DNA of 64,000 nucleotides, taken from positions 1 to 64,000 of the IMG/VR virus record IMGVR_UViG_3300044631_000905; one strand, written 5' to 3'. The notes under the pieces are model-generated. The model worked only from the letters and a program-made list of their open reading frames with translations, was not told the DNA's origin and did not search any database. The stretch is from a virus. The position numbers and the translations under genes were made by a program. This document shows positions 8,484 to 14,723 of this stretch, piece by piece. How positions within the stretch are numbered: position 1 is the stretch's first letter; every line of letters begins with the position of its first letter.

Positions 8484-8585
8484 ATGGCAAAGTCACCTAA
8501 TAAGAAGGGCAAAAACGGTTCTTCAAAGCAAAATCAAGGTAATGCTACTGCGAAGAAAGCAAAGAATGGGGGCAAGAAAAAATGA
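8484..8585 (+). CDS. Small lysine-rich basic peptide
   Basis: A 33-codon open frame (MAKSPNKKGKNG... to GGKKK) preceded by a late motif and ending in an ATGA overlap with the next gene. About a third of residues are Lys, with Asn, Gly and Ser filling the rest; there is no hydrophobic core. It could bind DNA or coat acidic surfaces, but no function is recognised. The start is supported only by spacing and overlap. Confidence 0.6.
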   Translation: MAKSPNKKGKNGSSKQNQGNATAKKAKNGGKKK

Positions 8586-8770
8586 CGCTCATAGCATTCG
8601 CAATCATGGGAATTGTTGAGGTAGCACCAAACGTCTGCCAAATTGATTACATGAGATATGTGGATGTTGCGAGTGTTAAACTTCCTTGCGACGTTGTGAA
8701 ACTAAATATTATTGATACGAAGTCGGAAGATGCCAGTTCCAGCAACCAACCTAAATTACATCAGAAATGA
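8582..8770 (+). CDS. Small protein of unknown function, hydrophobic N-terminus
   Basis: 62 residues. The N-terminus (MTLIAFAIMGIVEVAP) is hydrophobic and could be a short signal or membrane segment. Two cysteines (residues about 19 and 36) follow. It is coupled to the upstream peptide by ATGA and overlaps the start of the next gene by about 41 nt. No family recognised. Confidence 0.55.
   Translation: MTLIAFAIMGIVEVAPNVCQIDYMRYVDVASVKLPCDVVKLNIIDTKSEDASSSNQPKLHQK
8702..8708 (+). promoter_or_regulatory. Late promoter motif CTAAATA
   Basis: CTAAATA lies inside the end of the upstream small gene, 21 nt before the ATG at 8730. Confidence 0.5.
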
Positions 8771-9008
8771 TGCGAACTGTGATCCACTAGCGACACAACC
8801 TGCTTCTACTACTGTAAATGTATTCAACGGAACAGAAGGTTGGACGGCATTTCAATACAAGGACTTCAACGGTGATTATGTTCCAAGAAATTCCAACAAT
8901 ACTGTAAGAACTCCTGGAACATTTCAAGCAAGGAACTACGACAATACTACTAGAACTCCTGCTGATTATCAACGTTATGACACAACAAATAATCCAGTAT
9001 TAGCATAA
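8730..9008 (+). CDS. Small virion-region protein of unknown function
   Basis: The start is ATG 8730 with GTCGGAAG just before it, rather than the TTG at 8712. The 92-residue product is rich in Asn, Thr, Arg and Tyr. It contains a near-repeat of NNTVRTPGTFQARNY and NTTRTPADYQRYD, i.e. an (N)TxRTPxxxQ unit twice. Its stop overlaps the following structural gene (TAATG). Probably an accessory of the next protein; function unknown. Confidence 0.65.
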   Translation: MPVPATNLNYIRNDANCDPLATQPASTTVNVFNGTEGWTAFQYKDFNGDYVPRNSNNTVRTPGTFQARNYDNTTRTPADYQRYDTTNNPVLA

Positions 9009-10393
9009 TGGCACAGTATAGCAAACACTACGAGGATTTCCTACCACAGGAAAAAACAAACTTTGAGGTAGTCATGATTGCCGACGCAAACGGCAATGTT
9101 GGGCCTGGTAGTTCTGGTTCTTCTGTATCTTTTAGTGAAACAGCAGTAGATGCTTTTGGTCGTCTCAAAGTTACCGAACCATTCACTCTTGGTGATTACA
9201 AGCACCTTTATGCTATTGACCCAAACTTTTTAGATAACCTAACTAATGGTGGCACAGCAACATATAATATCAATAAGGCTTGTGCTACTTTAGCAACCAC
9301 ATCAAACACCACTTCTCGTGCTGTTCATCAAACTAAATTTTATCATCATTACCAGCCTGGTAAGTCACAGATGATTTACAGTTCGGTATGTTTTGGTTAT
9401 GCTCAACAGAATGTAACCAAAAGAACTGGATACTTCGATGATAGAGATGGTATCTACTTTGAGCAAGTTGGTGGTGCTACTGCCAACGGAACAACCAATG
9501 GCACTCTAAACTTTGTTGTTCGTTCTTATGTTAGCGGCACTGCTAGCGAAGCAACATTAGGAACTTACAAAAGAAGAGTTCCACAATCAGAATGGAACAT
9601 TGATAAGTGTGATGGAACTGGTGTTTCTGGTTTCAACATCAATACTTCAAAAACACAACTAGTTTATATTGACTTCCAATGGTTGGGAGTTGGTAGAGTT
9701 CGTTGTGGTTTTGTTCATAATGGGCAACTTATTCTAGCACACCAATATTATTGTTCTAATGAACTTGATGAAGTTTATATCGCAAATCCTAATCTACCAG
9801 TAAGATGTGAGATACTAAACACAGGTACAACATCTGGTGGTTCATTTGATCAGATTTGTTCCACTGTTATGTCAGAAGGTGGATATGTTGAAAGTGGTAT
9901 TGACTTCATGTATATGATGACAGCATCTAGGTCAGTTGCTGGTGGTGCTACTCTACCTGTTTTGGCAATTCGTTTGAAGAATACATTTCAAACTTACCCC
10001 AACAGAATTTCGGTTAGGTTAAATAATATTGCTTTGTATCCTTCTGGAGAAACATTTTCATTCCAAATTGTTAAATTACCAAGTCAATCAAACTTGACTG
10101 GCACACTTAATTGGACCGATGTTGATACCAATAGTGGCGTTCAATATTCAGTTGGTGCTACTGGTTATACGGCAGGAAGTGGCGATGCTTTATTTGGTGG
10201 TTTTGTAACTGCTGGTTCGTCACAGAACTCTTTGTCGTCTGCTTCGACAGGTTCTATTTCTGCTGCCAAGAAAAACATTATTGTTCAAAATTTTGACTCT
10301 ACTTCATCAGAAGTATATGTTGTGTTAGCAACAAATATTGGTAATAACTCTGGAACAATTAGAGCAGCACTTCAATGGAGGGAAATCTACTAA
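9008..10393 (+). CDS. Virion structural protein
   Basis: 461 residues. Resembles a structural protein widespread in marine T4-like phages: AVDAFGRLKVTEPFTLGDYKH near residue 45, then an HQTKFYHHYQPGKSQ block, a VRCGFVHNGQLILAHQ segment and a long beta-rich C-terminal half. Its position inside the late head/neck operon supports a virion role. The exact location in the particle is not known. The stop overlaps the next start (TAATG). Confidence 0.75.
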   Translation: MAQYSKHYEDFLPQEKTNFEVVMIADANGNVGPGSSGSSVSFSETAVDAFGRLKVTEPFTLGDYKHLYAIDPNFLDNLTNGGTATYNINKACATLATTSNTTSRAVHQTKFYHHYQPGKSQMIYSSVCFGYAQQNVTKRTGYFDDRDGIYFEQVGGATANGTTNGTLNFVVRSYVSGTASEATLGTYKRRVPQSEWNIDKCDGTGVSGFNINTSKTQLVYIDFQWLGVGRVRCGFVHNGQLILAHQYYCSNELDEVYIANPNLPVRCEILNTGTTSGGSFDQICSTVMSEGGYVESGIDFMYMMTASRSVAGGATLPVLAIRLKNTFQTYPNRISVRLNNIALYPSGETFSFQIVKLPSQSNLTGTLNWTDVDTNSGVQYSVGATGYTAGSGDALFGGFVTAGSSQNSLSSASTGSISAAKKNIIVQNFDSTSSEVYVVLATNIGNNSGTIRAALQWREIY

Positions 10394-10824
10394 TGAAAAA
10401 CTATAAAGAAATCAAACATCTTGCTGAAGAAGCAAAGAAAAAAGAGAAAGAAGAAAAGCGTTTCTGTAAGCTCTGCCAAAAACCAGAGACAAGAAAAGAA
10501 TGTTCCTATGGCGAGAAAGCATGGGATCGTTTCGCAGTTCCAGTTCAATCTATCAAAAGAGAAGAAGTAGAACTAGACGAAGCTGCTTGGACTAAAAAGG
10601 AGGGACAGAATAAGAATGGCGGTCTCAACGAAAAAGGTAGAAAGTCATACGAAAGAGCTAATCCTGGAAGCGACCTTAAGGCACCTTCAAAGAAAGTTGG
10701 AAATCCCCGCAGGGCGTCATTTTGTGCCAGAATGAAAGGACTAAAAAGTAAATTGACAAGTAAAAAAACAGCAAGGGATCCCGACAGCAGAGTAAATAAA
10801 AGCTTGAGGGCTTGGAACTGTTAG
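10393..10824 (+). CDS. DUF6321-like basic protein
   Basis: The start is ATG 10393, coupled to the upstream stop and preceded by GGAGGG; an in-frame ATG at 10375 is upstream but lacks such a site. The 143-residue product has a charged coiled N-terminus, CKLCQKPETRKEC (zinc-like), and a C-terminal domain (WTKKEGQNKNGGLNEKG, YERANPGSDLKAP, NPRRASFCARMKG). That domain matches the DUF6321-type family common in aquatic phages. It ends in RAWNC. Basic and probably nucleic-acid-binding; no activity is established. Confidence 0.72.
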   Translation: MKNYKEIKHLAEEAKKKEKEEKRFCKLCQKPETRKECSYGEKAWDRFAVPVQSIKREEVELDEAAWTKKEGQNKNGGLNEKGRKSYERANPGSDLKAPSKKVGNPRRASFCARMKGLKSKLTSKKTARDPDSRVNKSLRAWNC

Positions 10825-10828
10825 ATTT

Positions 10829-10871
10829 CATACCTTTTCATTCTTATAAATAGTAGTAATGAAAAGGTATG
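10829..10871 (+). promoter_or_regulatory. 14-bp hairpin with late promoter TATAAATA in the loop; 3' arm holds the RBS
   Basis: CATACCTTTTCATT (10829-10842) is perfectly complementary to AATGAAAAGGTATG (10858-10871). The 15-nt loop contains TATAAATA (10845-10852), an exact T4 late promoter element. The AAGG of the 3' arm is placed to serve ATG 10875. Transcripts from upstream would sequester the ribosome site, while transcripts starting about 10857-10859 would lack the 5' arm. The known T4 gene 49 (endonuclease VII) uses the same logic. Confidence 0.8.
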
Positions 10872-10874
10872 AAA

Positions 10875-11285
10875 ATGTCAGAGAAAATTTGTACTAGGTG
10901 TAAGAATTCAAAACCAAGAACACCAGAATATTTCCCACTTCACAATAAATGTAAAGATGGTTTAGATAGTTGGTGTAGAGCTTGTAGAGCGTCTTATCGT
11001 AGTGAAATAAACAGAGGAAAATTTAGAGGACAACTTACTGATGATGAGGTAAGAAAACTGAAGCAACAAATCACATGTGATATATGTGGTAAAGAAGATA
11101 CTGGTGGATCCAAGAACAATAAACATCTAGGCAAAGTAAAATCTTTGGTTATGGATCATGACCACCACACTGGAAAATTTAGAGGAATGTTATGTAACCA
11201 CTGTAATAGAGGATTGGGCAACTTTTTTGATAATGTAAATACTTTGGAAAATGCCATTTTGTACCTAAAAAAGTGGAATTGCTGA
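10875..11285 (+). CDS. Recombination endonuclease VII-like protein
   Basis: 136 residues from ATG 10875 (alternative ATG 10869). The N-terminal zinc-ribbon CTRCKNSKP...CRACR is followed by CDICGKED and by MDHDHHTGKFRGMLCNHCNRGLG, the catalytic and zinc-binding signature of T4 endonuclease VII (gp49) and free-standing HNH relatives. The expected reaction is cleavage of branched DNA or mismatches. It may be a resolvase aiding packaging or a mobile homing-type nuclease; placement between structural genes fits either. Late-only translation is suggested by the upstream hairpin. It ends in KKWNC. Confidence 0.82.
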   Translation: MSEKICTRCKNSKPRTPEYFPLHNKCKDGLDSWCRACRASYRSEINRGKFRGQLTDDEVRKLKQQITCDICGKEDTGGSKNNKHLGKVKSLVMDHDHHTGKFRGMLCNHCNRGLGNFFDNVNTLENAILYLKKWNC

Positions 11286-11339
11286 CAAAAACCTGCCAAA
11301 AAATTTGTTGTTATTATAATTAGTTTTGAGGTTTCCATT

Positions 11340-11495
11340 ATGATAATGAGACTGAAAGAAGAAGATATCACACGACTTATTCTTGCTTGCGAACTTTACA
11401 AGAACTCAACTGGATCAGAGTATATCTGGGATCAGTATGAAGAACTTATAAAGACACTTAAAACTTACCTTGAACAATACTCTACCGATGACTAA
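11340..11495 (+). CDS. Small protein of unknown function (51 aa)
   Basis: The frame starts at ATG 11340 with GAGG nine bases upstream and ends at TAA 11495. The product is a charged, helix-forming peptide (MIMRLKEEDITRLILACELY...) with no membrane segment. It is the first member of a chain of five overlapping genes leading into the thermonuclease. A TATAAT sequence at 11315-11320 could be a -10 element but has no good -35. Confidence 0.55.
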   Translation: MIMRLKEEDITRLILACELYKNSTGSEYIWDQYEELIKTLKTYLEQYSTDD

Positions 11496-11577
11496 TACAC
11501 TTATAAGTGCTGTGCTAATTTTTTCAAGCATAGCACTTTTCATTTATTGGGGGTTGAATAATGCTTACCCTAGTTGA
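11488..11577 (+). CDS. Micro membrane protein (29 aa)
   Basis: A 29-codon frame overlapping the upstream gene by 8 nt. The product is one hydrophobic helix (LISAVLIFSSIALFIYW) with a short polar tail, so it is a candidate single-span inner-membrane peptide. The support is the overlap chain and composition; function unknown. Confidence 0.4.
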   Translation: MTNTLISAVLIFSSIALFIYWGLNNAYPS

Positions 11578-11674
11578 ACACTTAGCATCAAGTCCAATTT
11601 GGTTAGGACTTTGTGGATTTGGTATTATTGTCCTACCTATTATAGGAATACAATACATACACAAAGATAAATGA
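11561..11674 (+). CDS. Micro membrane protein (37 aa)
   Basis: A 37-codon frame overlapping the upstream micro-gene by 17 nt and the next by ATGA. One membrane segment (WLGLCGFGIIVLPIIGIQY) is followed by a basic tail YIHKDK. Function unknown; candidate for effects on the host membrane. Confidence 0.45.
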   Translation: MLTLVEHLASSPIWLGLCGFGIIVLPIIGIQYIHKDK

Positions 11675-11796
11675 TACATGATTTTCCTTGGGGAGTAATC
11701 ACAATACTAGGTTGTGGTCTTTTATTTACTTTGTATGTCATCTACTACATATTACGGATGGCAAACGAGGAAATGAAAGACCATGGCAGACACTAA
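11671..11796 (+). CDS. Micro membrane protein (41 aa)
   Basis: A 41-codon frame, ATGA-coupled to the previous one and overlapping the thermonuclease start by 14 nt. One membrane segment (GVITILGCGLLFTLYVIYYI) is followed by a charged tail. Unknown function. Confidence 0.45.
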   Translation: MIHDFPWGVITILGCGLLFTLYVIYYILRMANEEMKDHGRH

Positions 11797-12220
11797 AGAT
11801 CCATATATCTACCGCATCAAATCAGTTGGTAAGGTTGTAGATGGAGACACTATTGACGCTGATATTGATTTGGGTTTTGATATTAGCCTCACTAAACGAA
11901 TTCGCTTGGCGGGTATTGATACACCAGAAAGCCGCACGGCAGATCCATACGAAAAGAAACTCGGACTTCAAGCAAAAGATTGGTTGAAGAGCAGATTAGA
12001 ATTTGCTAAGGATATTATCATCAAGACTGAACTTCCAGACAGCACAGAGAAGTATGGTCGCATCATCGGACACCTGTATATTAACGGAGAAGAAGTCTCT
12101 GTCAATAACCAGATGATCGCTGAAGGTCATGCCTGGGGGTATGATGGCGGCACTAAAGCTAAGGATTTTAACATCCTAAAGGAAATCCGAATTGCTAAAG
12201 GAACCTGGAAAGAAGTATAA
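11783..12220 (+). CDS. Thermonuclease (staphylococcal nuclease homologue)
   Basis: 145 residues matching the SNase fold. KVVDGDTIDADID gives the metal-binding aspartates, RIRLAGIDTPES gives the catalytic arginine and glutamate region, and EKYGRIIGHLYI gives the second arginine. The full catalytic set is present, so activity is likely. No signal peptide is visible, so action would be in the cytoplasm or in the virion. Possible roles are host DNA degradation or packaging clean-up. It is translationally coupled to micro membrane genes upstream. Confidence 0.88.
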   Translation: MADTKDPYIYRIKSVGKVVDGDTIDADIDLGFDISLTKRIRLAGIDTPESRTADPYEKKLGLQAKDWLKSRLEFAKDIIIKTELPDSTEKYGRIIGHLYINGEEVSVNNQMIAEGHAWGYDGGTKAKDFNILKEIRIAKGTWKEV

Positions 12221-12275
12221 TTTATAAGCATGTAAAGATATACTTATTAAATCGTAACATATTGTAACACTTTTT

Positions 12276-12307
12276 TCTGCTACATAGCTTATAATAAATG
12301 TAGCAGA
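12276..12307 (+). promoter_or_regulatory. 10-bp hairpin with TATAAT in the loop ahead of 12317
   Basis: TCTGCTACAT (12276-12285) pairs perfectly with ATGTAGCAGA (12298-12307). The loop contains TATAATAA, with TATAAT at 12290-12295. The 3' arm is followed by GAGAG and then ATG 12317. Initiation about 7 nt after TATAAT would yield RNA without the 5' arm. No convincing -35 at 16-18 nt was found, so the promoter reading is tentative. Confidence 0.45.
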
Positions 12308-12316
12308 GAGTTACAT

Positions 12317-12529
12317 ATGTACGGGACTTATTTTATTGTTGTGTTCTTTGCGATCCTGATAGCATATGCTGGGGTCGAAGAAACTATGAAACTCTTTGTC
12401 TATGCTGATCTCCAATTACGCTATGCGTTTGTAAGAGTTCAGATGAAATGGATGGGTTGGAAACTCAAGAGGCAACTTGTAAGAGATACAACCGATTTCA
12501 AAAAGTTTCTCAAGGAGTATGACAAATGA
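12317..12529 (+). CDS. Small membrane-anchored protein
   Basis: 70 residues: an N-terminal membrane segment (YFIVVFFAILIAYAG, residues about 4-19) followed by a basic, amphipathic cytoplasmic part (KWMGWKLKRQLVRDTTDFKKFLKEYD). It overlaps the next gene by ATGA and precedes the terminase gene. Similar short proteins are common in cyanomyoviruses at this place. Function unknown. Confidence 0.65.
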   Translation: MYGTYFIVVFFAILIAYAGVEETMKLFVYADLQLRYAFVRVQMKWMGWKLKRQLVRDTTDFKKFLKEYDK

Positions 12530-12738
12530 ACACAAAGACTTGTCCTAAGTGTGGTGCTAATTGGATTGACGGACAGCACTACTGGACTGGAACAAATAAA
12601 CCTGGGAATGAACTAGACCTCGCAGGATTAGTTTGTAATAAACTAGGTGATGATACTTGTATCAATCCCTGCCGTGGTAAAGAAGGTGGTGTTACCTGGG
12701 AGAAGAGATTGAAGGAGTTGGAAGAAGACCACCCCTAA
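12526..12738 (+). CDS. Small zinc-ribbon-like protein
   Basis: 70 residues with CPKCGANWID at the N-terminus and later C..K.GDDTCINPCRGKEGG, giving paired cysteines for a metal site. It resembles a conserved cyanophage protein beside gp17. Possible adaptor to the packaging machinery; that is inference from position. Confidence 0.65.
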   Translation: MNTKTCPKCGANWIDGQHYWTGTNKPGNELDLAGLVCNKLGDDTCINPCRGKEGGVTWEKRLKELEEDHP

Positions 12739-12741
12739 ATA
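12735..12741 (+). promoter_or_regulatory. Late promoter motif CTAAATA
   Basis: CTAAATA overlaps the end of the upstream gene and lies 22 nt before the gp17 GTG start. Confidence 0.5.
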
Positions 12742-12763
12742 CCAGTAGTGACTAGGTTTTATT

Positions 12764-14416
12764 GTGGCAGCTGGTACTGATGTATATTTGGGTAATCCTA
12801 ATCTAAAGAAAGCGGGAACCCAAATATCATTTACAAAAAAACAAATCAACGAATGGATCAAGTGTAAAAATGATCCAGTCTATTTTGCTGAAAATTATAT
12901 TAAGATTATCTCACTAGACGAAGGTTTGGTGCCATTTGAGATGTATGATTTCCAGAAGAAGATTTTACAAGACTTCCATGAAAACAGATTTAACATCGCA
13001 AAGCTCCCAAGACAAACTGGAAAATCCACTACGGTTGTTGCTTATCTGCTTTATTACGCAATATTCTTTGATAGCGTTAATATTGGTATTCTCGCTAACA
13101 AAGCTTCAACATCTAGGGAACTCCTAAGCAGACTTCAACTAGCATATGAAAATCTACCAAAGTGGATGCAGCATGGTGTAGTTGTTTGGAACAAAGGTAA
13201 TGTCGAACTTGAAAACGGATCAAAAATTCTGGCATCTTCTACATCTGCGTCTGCTGTCAGAGGCATGTCGTTTAATATCCTCTTCCTCGACGAATTCGCT
13301 TTCGTTCCAAACCATGTTGCAGAGCAATTCTTTGCCTCTGTTTATCCTACTATTACTTCTGGTAAGAGCACGAAAGTCATAATCATCTCAACACCAAATG
13401 GTATGAACCACTTCTACAAGATGTGGATTGATGCCAAGAACGGCAAGAATGGTTATGTAATGAATGAGGTTCATTGGTCTCAGGTTCCTGGTAGAGATGC
13501 GAAGTGGAAAGAAGAGACCCTTAAGAATACTTCTGCCAGACAGTTCGCACAAGAATTTGAATGTGACTTTCTTGGTTCTGCTGATACCCTAATCAGTCCA
13601 GCAAAACTTCAAAATATACCATTTACTGACCCAATTACATCCAATGCAGGACTTGATATCCACGAAAGAGTACAAAAAGATCACGAATACATTATTACTG
13701 TTGATGTTGCCAGAGGAATTGGTGGCGACTATAGTGCTTTCGTCGTGTTTGATATCACCACACTGCCGTATAAGATCGTGGCAAAGTACAGAAATAATGA
13801 AATTAAACCTGTACTGTTTCCCTCGGTAATTTTACAGGTAGCGAAAGAATATAATTTACCATATATCCTAGTAGAAGTCAACGATATTGGTGATAGTATT
13901 GCCGCCACTTTGAACTATGATCTAGAATATCCTAACGTATTAATGTGTGCGATGCGTGGCAGAGCAGGGCAAATTGTTGGTACAGGTTTCTCTGGAATGA
14001 AAACTCAACTTGGTGTCAAGATGAGTGTGACGGTTAAGAAATTGGGTTGCGCTAATCTCAAAGCAATTATCGAAGAAGATAAACTAACTTTTGGTGACTT
14101 CGAAATTCTACAAGAGCTCACCACGTTCATTCAGAAAAAGATGGCATGGGAAGCTGACGAGGGATATCATGATGACCTTGTGATGTGTTTGGTTCTCTTT
14201 GCATGGTTAGTCATGCAAGAATACTTCAAAGAGATGACAGATCAGGATGTTCGTCGTCGCATCTACGAAGAACAAAGAAATCAAATCGAACAAGATATGG
14301 CGCCATTTGGTTTTGTTGACGATGGACTTGGCGATGATAGTTTTATAGATGCCGATGGATCTTTATGGGAGTATGGAAATACTCAAGAAGAAGTAAGTTA
14401 TATGTGGAATTACTAA
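12764..14416 (+). CDS. gp17: Terminase large subunit gp17
   Basis: 550 residues from a GTG start; no earlier ATG gives the conserved AAGTDVYLGN N-terminus. ATPase: Walker A RQTGKST (residues 83-89) and Walker B NILFLDEFAF (171-180). C-terminal RNase H-like nuclease: DVARGIGGDYSAF (around 314) and HDDLVMC near 470. It translocates DNA into the prohead and cuts concatemers. The gene is uninterrupted, with no intein or intron. Its stop overlaps the next gene (TAATG). Confidence 0.95.
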   Translation: MAAGTDVYLGNPNLKKAGTQISFTKKQINEWIKCKNDPVYFAENYIKIISLDEGLVPFEMYDFQKKILQDFHENRFNIAKLPRQTGKSTTVVAYLLYYAIFFDSVNIGILANKASTSRELLSRLQLAYENLPKWMQHGVVVWNKGNVELENGSKILASSTSASAVRGMSFNILFLDEFAFVPNHVAEQFFASVYPTITSGKSTKVIIISTPNGMNHFYKMWIDAKNGKNGYVMNEVHWSQVPGRDAKWKEETLKNTSARQFAQEFECDFLGSADTLISPAKLQNIPFTDPITSNAGLDIHERVQKDHEYIITVDVARGIGGDYSAFVVFDITTLPYKIVAKYRNNEIKPVLFPSVILQVAKEYNLPYILVEVNDIGDSIAATLNYDLEYPNVLMCAMRGRAGQIVGTGFSGMKTQLGVKMSVTVKKLGCANLKAIIEEDKLTFGDFEILQELTTFIQKKMAWEADEGYHDDLVMCLVLFAWLVMQEYFKEMTDQDVRRRIYEEQRNQIEQDMAPFGFVDDGLGDDSFIDADGSLWEYGNTQEEVSYMWNY

Positions 14417-14640
14417 TGGACTTAGAAGATCAGTTTTCTTTAGAACATCTTATCTTTAAAGAGAGAAAGTGTAGAACTTGTCACAAAGAAAAAGACCTTC
14501 TTACAGATTTCTATTTGATTAGAAAAAACAAAAGACCATTTCCGTCAGCATATTCATACGAATGTAAAGCATGTACGGTCAAAAGAATTATCGAAGCAAG
14601 AAAAAAAGATCATACAAATTGGTCATATCCAGATTGGTAG
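14416..14640 (+). CDS. Small zinc-finger protein
   Basis: The start is ATG 14416, coupled to the gp17 stop. The 74-residue product has CRTCHKEKDLLTDFYLIRKN and YECKACTVKRI, two CxxC knuckles. The layout resembles the N-terminal zinc ribbon of HNH/endonuclease VII-type phage proteins but without a catalytic HNH part. It may bind DNA or protein near the terminase; function unknown. Confidence 0.7.
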   Translation: MDLEDQFSLEHLIFKERKCRTCHKEKDLLTDFYLIRKNKRPFPSAYSYECKACTVKRIIEARKKDHTNWSYPDW

Positions 14641-14681
14641 TATGTTCATGCATTGTTTCCCCCTCTGAACATCACTAATTT

Positions 14682-14688
14682 CTAAATA
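14682..14688 (+). promoter_or_regulatory. Late promoter motif CTAAATA before gp18
   Basis: CTAAATA lies 35 nt before the gp18 ATG, in an 83-nt gap. AAGAGG precedes the ATG as ribosome site. Confidence 0.55.
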
Positions 14689-14723
14689 GATTTAGATAAA
14701 TTTGATATCTAAGAGGTAAACAA

